Assembly: GCA_003133325.1 (NCBI GenBank)
Contig: PKXA01000049.1
Location: 23,388-67,890, forward strand
Direction of reading: 5' to 3'
DNA length: 44,503 bases
Source: Acidimicrobiaceae bacterium
GTDB taxonomy: Bacteria; Actinomycetota; Acidimicrobiia; Acidimicrobiales; RAAP-2
Shown here piece after piece: positions 40,180-44,503 of this stretch. A program made the translations under genes and the position numbers. Under the pieces are notes generated by a model. The model was not told where the DNA came from. It saw nothing but the letters and a program-made list of their open reading frames with translations, and searched no databases. The first letter of the stretch is position 1. The number at the start of each line of letters is the position of its first letter.

Positions 40180-41409
40180 CTATTGCAGGATCGGCTCGGG
40201 AGCGGGGTGAGGTACTGGGGTCGCCGGTGGCGGGAGGGTCGGTGCGGCCGCCGGTGATGGTGTTCCACCCGCACCGGAGGTTTCCGGGCCCGGGCCAGAC
40301 GTCCGATCCCCACCTGTCATCGCCGCTGAGCCGTTGCCGACTTGGTCTGTGGCACCTTTCAACACGCTTGCACCAGCTGAGGCAGCCACAACCGGAGCAG
40401 CCACACCAGCTCCGCCGGCCGCCCCGCCCGCCGCCGCTCCGACGGACGGGCTTGCGCCGGTCATGCGGGCAGCCGAGCTACCGATCGACGCGGCTTTTTG
40501 CGGGGCGCTCACCGCCGCCGCCGCTCCAGCGGCAGCAGCCCCGCTCATGGAATGGAGCTGATGAAAATGGTCGCCGGAGAAGTGGACCAGTTTCAGTGCC
40601 ATCCACGGAGCCAGGCCGGCAACCCCGAGGATGAGGATGCCGCTCGCCACCTGCGTGACGCCTTGGCCTGCCCCCGTGCCAGATTGGCCGACGTGGGAGA
40701 GCAGCACGCCCCATCCGACGATGAAGATGATCACCAGGATCAACTTGGAGAAGATCAGGGCAATCATGATCTCGATCCACTTTCGTGTCCACGACACGGT
40801 GATGTCGGCCAGGCTGCCGGCGAAGGCCAGTGGGGCGAACACTGCCGACACGACGATCAAGACCTTGCGCACCATGAGCGCGAACCAGACGATCATGACG
40901 GCGGCGATGGTGGCGATGGCCGCCAACAACATGACGGACGGGTTCTGCATCGTCAGGATTGCGTTGGCGGCCAGGATTTTCCCGCCCATCCCCGAGAGCG
41001 TCGTACCCATCGCCGCTTTGACGACCCCGGCCGAAAGAGCGTCAGTGGCCTGCAGCAGCAGGTTGGTGATGGCGATGGCCACGCCACCGCCGAGGAAGGC
41101 GATAAGCAGTCCCTTTCCTGCTCGGGCCAGGCCGTGACCGTCCCGACGCAGGACGGACGTGATGATCTGGACCATGAACAGCCCGACCGCGACGGTGAGG
41201 GCGATGGTCCCGACGATGGCGAGGTCGAGGTCGAAGCCTTGGCCGCCGAGTTGAACTGTGGTGGCCGAGGACATCTGGCCCCACATCCAGTTGGTGACGC
41301 TGTCGGCCGCCTTGGCGAAGTCGTTGGCGATCGCCTGGAACGCGTCACCGGCGACCGACTTGGCGATGGACGTGGCGCAACCAGCGATGTCGAGAGGGGA
41401 ACAAGCCAT
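40180..41409 (-). CDS. VirB6/TrbL-like channel protein
   Basis: 409 residues. A short N-terminal region with Cys residues (CSPLDIAGCA) and an amphipathic stretch is followed by seven or so membrane segments (DLAIVGTIALTVAVGLFMVQ, LLIAFLGGGVAIAITNLLLQ, LIFSKLILVIIFIVGWGVLL, VASGILILGVAGLAPWMALK). The tail is long, Ala/Gly/Pro-rich and low-complexity, typical of TrbL/VirB6 proteins of Gram-positive elements. It forms part of the inner-membrane transfer pore. Confidence 0.85.
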   Translation of the reverse strand: MACSPLDIAGCATSIAKSVAGDAFQAIANDFAKAADSVTNWMWGQMSSATTVQLGGQGFDLDLAIVGTIALTVAVGLFMVQIITSVLRRDGHGLARAGKGLLIAFLGGGVAIAITNLLLQATDALSAGVVKAAMGTTLSGMGGKILAANAILTMQNPSVMLLAAIATIAAVMIVWFALMVRKVLIVVSAVFAPLAFAGSLADITVSWTRKWIEIMIALIFSKLILVIIFIVGWGVLLSHVGQSGTGAGQGVTQVASGILILGVAGLAPWMALKLVHFSGDHFHQLHSMSGAAAAGAAAAVSAPQKAASIGSSAARMTGASPSVGAAAGGAAGGAGVAAPVVAASAGASVLKGATDQVGNGSAAMTGGDRTSGPGPETSGAGGTPSPAAAPTLPPPATPVPHPAPEPILQ

Positions 41410-41412
41410 GGC

Positions 41413-42258
41413 TCAGCTCTCCGACCAGCTGCTCACGGACACGGTGCCGTAGCCCTGGTGCCAGTGAGCGGACCCGACGTAGATCTGCATCGAGAAGGGG
41501 AGTGTCGTAGTCGGCTGGCCGGGCTGATTCACGGTGAGGACCCCGGAGACGTCGTAGTCGCAGAACCGGGTATCGGTCGGTTCCCACCCACTGGCGACGA
41601 TCTGTGACCACTGCGGATCCATCTCGATCAGCAGTTGGGACGCCGACCAGACGACACCGGAGCTGGCATTCGCCTGCCACTGATCGGTTGAAGGGATTGG
41701 AGAGGAGGTGCCGCCGCCGGCGGACTGGTCGAAGAGCGACACGTAGAGCACCGTGTCCTGGACCCAAGGGACGACGCCGGGGACCATCTCGGGCGCTTCG
41801 TTGGCGACCGCCCAAGCGGCCAGTCCGGTCCGGGACTGGTGGGCAAAGTCGATACCGAGCAACGCGGCGGTGAACTGGGTCACCCACTGATCAGGCTGGT
41901 AGCTGACCGGGAGGAGTTCCCACCCACCGGCATACGCCGGAGCGGGCATATGCTGGCCGGCCGCCTCGATCCCGGGCATGGCCGGGGCCAAGCCACTCTC
42001 GAACTGCGAGTCGTACTGCAGCTGCACCGGGGTCTGTGGTGGCACGGTCGTCGCCGGGGGCACCGGAACCCACTGGCGTGCCGAGGCCGGCAGAGAGGCG
42101 GAGGGATGTCGACGAGGCCGTATTGCTGTCGTCGACTTTGTTCCACTGGTGGAGGGTCGAGGATGGTGGGTGCCGAGAGCCGCCCAGGCCACACAGACGA
42201 TGACCAGGATGATGAGGACCATCCCTGTCCCCGCAGTGATCTTCCGGGAGCGAGTCAT
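41413..42258 (-). CDS. Single-pass membrane protein, VirB8-like candidate
   Basis: 281 residues from ATG 42256-42258 (MTRSRKITAGTGMVLIILVI). One N-terminal membrane segment, a Thr/Pro/Ser-rich linker, then an extracellular domain of mixed helix and strand (QWVTQFTAALLGIDFAHQSR near the start, ending WHQGYGTVSVSSWSES). Size and topology fit TcpC/VirB8 proteins that organise the channel outside the membrane, but there is no decisive motif. Its start overlaps the pilin-like gene stop (TGATG). Confidence 0.7.
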   Translation of the reverse strand: MTRSRKITAGTGMVLIILVIVCVAWAALGTHHPRPSTSGTKSTTAIRPRRHPSASLPASARQWVPVPPATTVPPQTPVQLQYDSQFESGLAPAMPGIEAAGQHMPAPAYAGGWELLPVSYQPDQWVTQFTAALLGIDFAHQSRTGLAAWAVANEAPEMVPGVVPWVQDTVLYVSLFDQSAGGGTSSPIPSTDQWQANASSGVVWSASQLLIEMDPQWSQIVASGWEPTDTRFCDYDVSGVLTVNQPGQPTTTLPFSMQIYVGSAHWHQGYGTVSVSSWSES

Positions 42259-42551
42259 CAGAGCTGGCCGCCCGCACTGGCGAAGAAGTTGATGAGCACA
42301 ATGGCCCCGCCGGTCAAAGCGGCGGCGGCGAAGGCCACCAGCACGCCAGTCTTCCCCCGTCCGGCGAGCACCGGGTTCGAACTGTGGGATCCGAGCGCCC
42401 ACACGATGGCGGCGATGACCAGCCCAGCGACTGAGGCCACGAGCCCGATAGTGAGCAACGCACCGACGATGTTCTGGAGCTCGTTGATGCCGGGCAGGCC
42501 CGACGCGTTGGGCGAGATGTTGACTCCGGCGAGGGTGGGCTGGATTGGCAT
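42258..42551 (-). CDS. Pilin/VirB2-like small membrane protein (DUF6112 type)
   Basis: 97 residues with two membrane segments (IVGALLTIGLVASVAGLVIA and VLVAFAAAALTGGAIVLINF) joined by a short basic loop, GRGKTG. This is the layout of VirB2/TrbC pilins and of DUF6112 proteins from actinobacterial ICEs. The N-terminus QPTLAGVNISPNASGLPG is short and may be processed. Leader C ends 4 bp before the start with AGGAGG, which should control its high expected output. Confidence 0.78.
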   Translation of the reverse strand: MPIQPTLAGVNISPNASGLPGINELQNIVGALLTIGLVASVAGLVIAAIVWALGSHSSNPVLAGRGKTGVLVAFAAAALTGGAIVLINFFASAGGQL

Positions 42552-42623
42552 GATGACCTCCTGTCGGGCGACCCCGGTGGTGACCCGTCACCCATGGCGG
42601 GGAGGGATCCAGCCAACGAACGG
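42552..42623 (-). promoter_or_regulatory. Recurrent hairpin leader, copy C (best 16S-tail mimic)
   Basis: Minus strand TTGGCTGGATCCCTCCCCG, CGCCATGGGTGACGGG, then inner stem CGGGT.ACC/GG.TCGCCCG with the loop ACCGGG region, and ACAGGAGG four bases before the ATG. GGCTGGATCCCTCC equals the 16S rRNA 3' end GGCTGGATCACCTCC less one A. The CCTCC can pair with the leader's own GGAGG. It begins right after the stop of the NlpC/P60 gene. Confidence 0.7.
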
Positions 42624-43697
42624 TTAGCCGTCAGCCGGGGCCGGATCGCGGAGAGCATCGAGGCCACCGGAAATGAACGTCTGCCACGACTGGACCTCCA
42701 CTCCCATTTGCGGATCGATCGCACTCTCCACCAGGCCGTAGCCGAGGTAGATCCCGACATGGCCGGCCTCGCCCGGACCAGGCGAGTCTGATCCCGGTGT
42801 GAGCACCAGGTCGCCGGCCATGAGCTCCGACGCAGTGCCCGCCACACCCTCGCTCTGCTGGGACACGGTGTAGTGGTCCAAGGTGACCCCGGCGGTCACC
42901 CATGCCGCCATGGTCAGACCTGAACAGTCATATGCGTTCGGGCCAGCGGCGGCCCACACGTAGGGCTTGCCGAGCTGAGCGATGGCGAAACTGACGACTT
43001 CTGCATGCTCGGGGCCCGTTCCGGGCGGGACGGTGTAGCCGAGCGGGAGACCGAAGGAAGAGGCAGGTCCGGTGATGCCACCGGGGACCCCTTGGCCACA
43101 CGTCCCGGCCGTGTTCCCGTTGGACAGAACGGCGGTGAGGATTGTACCTGCCTGCGCCCAGTTCGCTTGGTAGTTCTGCCCGAAGGCGAACGCGGAGCGC
43201 TGAACGGATTGGGCGGCCAGCCACGGAGCCGTCGCTTGCCAGTCGGGGGTGGCGATCAGACGTTCGACGAACATGCCGGTGGCCGCAGGCGGGTCCATCT
43301 CTTGGGCCGCCGTTCCCCACCCCTGGCTGACCCGCTGTTGGAACAGACCGAGCGACCCGGCGTTCCCAGGTCTCGGACCGAGGTTTTGGAGACCCGACTC
43401 CGTAAGGGCGACCATCACGGTGATCTGCGCGGCTGTCTGGTTTTCCCCCGAGTCAGCAAACGTAGCGGCGACGGTCTGGTCGGCATAGCCCGCTTGGGAC
43501 GGGGAGAGCCCGGGGACCGGGCCCGACGGTGTGCACGCCTGGCTGGCTTGGAGTGCCGCGGCCGTGAGCGACATAGCGGCGCTCTGATAACCGGGGACAC
43601 CGCCCACGACAGCAACGAACCCGATGAGAACCGCGAGTGCGGCAGCGGCGAGGCCGATGGCGATCATCGGCGCGGCCGAGGTGTCCTGGTCACTCAC
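42624..43697 (-). CDS. Bifunctional peptidoglycan hydrolase: lysozyme-like plus NlpC/P60
   Basis: 357 residues from GTG 43695-43697, overlapping the whiB stop (GTGA). An N-terminal membrane segment (MIAIGLAAAALAVLIGFVAV) is followed by a transglycosylase-like domain with the catalytic Glu in MVALTESGLQN and GSLGLFQQR. The C-terminal C40 peptidase has the Cys in NAYDCSGLTMAAW, the His in GEAGHVGIYLG and ELMAGDLVLTPG. Such proteins open the wall for the conjugative channel (VirB1/TcpG role). It starts the visible transfer operon after whiB. Confidence 0.9.
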   Translation of the reverse strand: MSDQDTSAAPMIAIGLAAAALAVLIGFVAVVGGVPGYQSAAMSLTAAALQASQACTPSGPVPGLSPSQAGYADQTVAATFADSGENQTAAQITVMVALTESGLQNLGPRPGNAGSLGLFQQRVSQGWGTAAQEMDPPAATGMFVERLIATPDWQATAPWLAAQSVQRSAFAFGQNYQANWAQAGTILTAVLSNGNTAGTCGQGVPGGITGPASSFGLPLGYTVPPGTGPEHAEVVSFAIAQLGKPYVWAAAGPNAYDCSGLTMAAWVTAGVTLDHYTVSQQSEGVAGTASELMAGDLVLTPGSDSPGPGEAGHVGIYLGYGLVESAIDPQMGVEVQSWQTFISGGLDALRDPAPADG

Positions 43698-43945
43698 GTC
43701 AGCTGCTCGCCACGTCCCCGACGACACTGCCACTCGGTCAAGCCACCCGAGATGCCAACCTCGTCAGCGTTCCCCATGGAAACCGTCTGGCAGGAGTCGA
43801 TCACCGGGCAGTTGGTGCACACGGCCAGCGCCTGACTCGCCGTCCGGTCGTCGGATGACTCGTGGAACCAGATTCCGGTATTGCCACCACGACATGCTGC
43901 TTGGCCTCGCCACGGCGGAGTGGGGAGTGGAGGGGTCATACCCAT
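43694..43945 (-). CDS. WhiB-family iron-sulfur regulator
   Basis: 83 residues from ATG 43943-43945 (a second ATG two codons later is equally possible). Four cysteines C18, C43, C46 and C52 give the C-x24-CxxC-x5-C cluster ligand pattern. The G-rich turn GISGGLTEWQCRRGRGE follows with a basic end. Wbl proteins bind [4Fe-4S] and the primary sigma factor. At the head of the transfer operon it probably controls conjugation in response to redox or development. The start codon lies inside a predicted hairpin. Confidence 0.9.
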   Translation of the reverse strand: MGMTPPLPTPPWRGQAACRGGNTGIWFHESSDDRTASQALAVCTNCPVIDSCQTVSMGNADEVGISGGLTEWQCRRGRGEQLT

Positions 43946-43972
43946 GGCGAGCGGGGATCCGGCTAACGGGAT
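43906..43972 (-). promoter_or_regulatory. Recurrent leader, partial copy D, with start-codon hairpin of whiB
   Basis: Minus strand CCCGTTAGCCGGATCCCCG, CTCGCCATGGG shares the 5' half of leaders A-C. The lower half differs: CTCGCCATGG pairs with CCGTGGCGAG 26 bases downstream (one G-U), placing the whiB ATG in a stem. No strong ribosome site is present. Confidence 0.5.
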
Positions 43973-44055
43973 CTCGAGTGGGTCGGCGGGCCCCCGAAAC
44001 GCGGCGCCGTTCGGTTCGACGGGTTGTCCTTGGCTTCCACAGGATGTGTTCCGCT

Positions 44056-44095
44056 ACTACAGGTAGGTGTTTCACTACAGGAATAGCACTACAGG
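44056..44095. repeat. Three ACTACAGG repeats
   Basis: ACTACAGG at 44056-44063, 44074-44081 and 44088-44095, all the same orientation, with starts 18 and 14 bp apart. Probably a protein-binding array upstream of whiB. Confidence 0.7.
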
Positions 44096-44141
44096 GGACC
44101 CCCAAAAAAGGTCGTCTGACCAGGAGTTTGGTCGAGGGGTG

Positions 44142-44213
44142 CGGGACCTCTTCAGCGCGTGGCCGGGACCTCTTCAGCGCGGGCATGGGCAAGGAGCCGG
44201 GACCTCTTCAGCG
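44142..44213. repeat. Three 16-bp iteron-like repeats
   Basis: CGGGACCTCTTCAGCG is exactly repeated at 44142-44157, 44164-44179 and 44198-44213, starts 22 and 34 bp apart (about two and three helical turns). Perfect copies at near-helical spacing are typical of iterons or operators. Confidence 0.85.
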
Positions 44214-44257
44214 TGGATAACTTCGTTGGGCCGCGGCTGTCCACAGGCACGAGGCTG

Positions 44258-44281
44258 GACTCACGAGTGGGAACGTGAGTC
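44258..44281. repeat. Inverted repeat
   Basis: GACTCACG-AGTGGGAA-CGTGAGTC, eight-base-pair perfect stem. It could be a terminator of the IS30-type gene, which ends 70 bp to the right on the minus strand, or part of a transfer origin. Confidence 0.55.
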
Positions 44282-44351
44282 GATGCCAGCAGCTCGCGTT
44301 GAAGGAGCATCTCGCCCCCCCAGGTGTCGATGGCCAGCTGGACCGGCGGGC

Positions 44352-44503
44352 TCAACCGGTCAGCGCAAGAAGTTCGGCAAGCTTCTCCAATGGCTTCATG
44401 AATCCTAGGGTCTCCCGGGGACGGTTATTGAGGCTTCTTGCGATCCGAGCAAGATCCTCAGCGGAGTGGACGGAAAGGTCCGTTCCCTTCGGCATGTACT
44501 GGC
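44352..44503 (-). CDS. IS30-family transposase, C-terminal end (runs off the right edge)
   Basis: The last 49 residues are visible: YMPKGTDLSVHSAEDLARIA, then RSLNNRPRETLGFMKPLEKL and a short LAELLALTG. The FPKGTDLS...LN.RPR.TLG...P.E pattern is the end of the IS30 DDE transposase catalytic domain. The rest lies beyond the window. No terminal inverted repeat could be identified from the short downstream stretch. Confidence 0.85.
   Translation of the reverse strand, partial: QYMPKGTDLSVHSAEDLARIARSLNNRPRETLGFMKPLEKLAELLALTG

Larger units (their letters stand above)
43973..44351. other. Right intergenic region, rich in short repeats
   Basis: No credible gene in this stretch. It holds the two direct-repeat sets and one inverted repeat listed separately, and an A6 tract near 44104. 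This is the best place in the window for the whiB/transfer promoter and for an origin of transfer or replication. Confidence 0.55.
9023..44503. mobile_element. Integrative and conjugative element inserted at tRNA-Thr (right end not in window)
   Basis: Everything from the tRNA 3' end to the window edge looks element-borne: integrase and excisionase-like HTH next to the tRNA, toxin-antitoxin and resolvase modules, an ECF/Sco/CtaG cargo, antirestriction protein, and a type IV secretion set with coupling protein, VirB4, VirB6-like, pilin-like and peptidoglycan-hydrolase genes. Backbone genes resume none of the left-flank functions within the window. I found no second copy of the tRNA 3' end, so the right attachment site lies beyond 44503. 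Composite origin is likely, since several modules are truncated. No relaxase is seen. Confidence 0.8.

Noticed and set aside
43764-44192. 142-codon minus-strand frame overlapping whiB
   Set aside because: It crosses whiB in another frame and has no domain; the WhiB cysteine pattern decides the real frame.

Overview
The window is high-GC actinobacterial DNA. A WhiB regulator, glucosyl-3-phosphoglycerate synthase, the OtsA/OtsB trehalose pair, a CIRCE-controlled groEL and a threonine synthase-type/sulfur-carrier pair all point that way. Two secreted proteins built of GYW...DGGVF.FG.A.F.GSMG repeats are a type I associate with Acidimicrobiia, but the exact taxon is inference.

Positions 1-9022 are chromosomal backbone. 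In order they hold the 5' part of groEL behind a perfect CIRCE operator (minus), a SAM-I riboswitch driving a threonine-synthase-like gene coupled to a ThiS/MoaD-like sulfur carrier (minus), gpgS (plus), two translationally coupled secreted repeat proteins (minus), otsA (plus) converging on otsB (minus), a LytR C-terminal-domain protein (minus) and tRNA-Thr(TGT).

From the 3' end of tRNA-Thr onward the DNA reads as an integrative and conjugative element (ICE) whose far end is outside the window. Positions 9023-11165 are the integration/control module: integrase arm-type repeats, tyrosine recombinase, AlpA/excisionase-like HTH, and an unknown gene behind a structured leader. Positions 11.2-20.2 kb are a patchwork accessory zone: a large gene of unknown function broken by a one-base shift in a C7 run, a VbhA-Fic module between two copies of an HTH-coding segment, an Xre regulator with a leaderless-type promoter, an HNH nuclease, a candidate toxin-antitoxin pair, an RHH protein, a serine resolvase, HicAB and an ssb remnant. 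Positions 20.26-26.6 kb are a respiratory/copper cargo: an ECF sigma factor divergent from an operon of ZAS anti-sigma factor, membrane-Sco1 fusion, beta-propeller lipoprotein, a second ZAS protein and CtaG. It ends in a truncated BlaI/CopY repressor gene. Positions 26.55-43.95 kb, all on the minus strand, are the transfer backbone: WhiB, NlpC/P60-transglycosylase, pilin-like, VirB8-like, VirB6/TrbL, SCO6880, VirB4, ArdC, VirD4/TraG, HNH, DUF4913, a 5'-truncated methylase/helicase, an Orc/Cdc6-like AAA ATPase and two coiled-coil proteins. The right edge has two sets of short direct repeats and the C-terminus of an IS30-family transposase. No relaxase is visible.

Two recurring cis signals tie the element together. 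The first is a hairpin leader, seen at 11088-11165, 37050-37118 and 42552-42623 with a partial copy at whiB. It carries a mimic of the 16S rRNA 3' tail that can pair with the leader's own Shine-Dalgarno sequence. The second is a direct-repeat operator, CCTAA-N5-CCTAA with exactly one helical turn between halves, found five times upstream of element genes. I know of no description of either. They are the best candidates for an undescribed regulatory system here.
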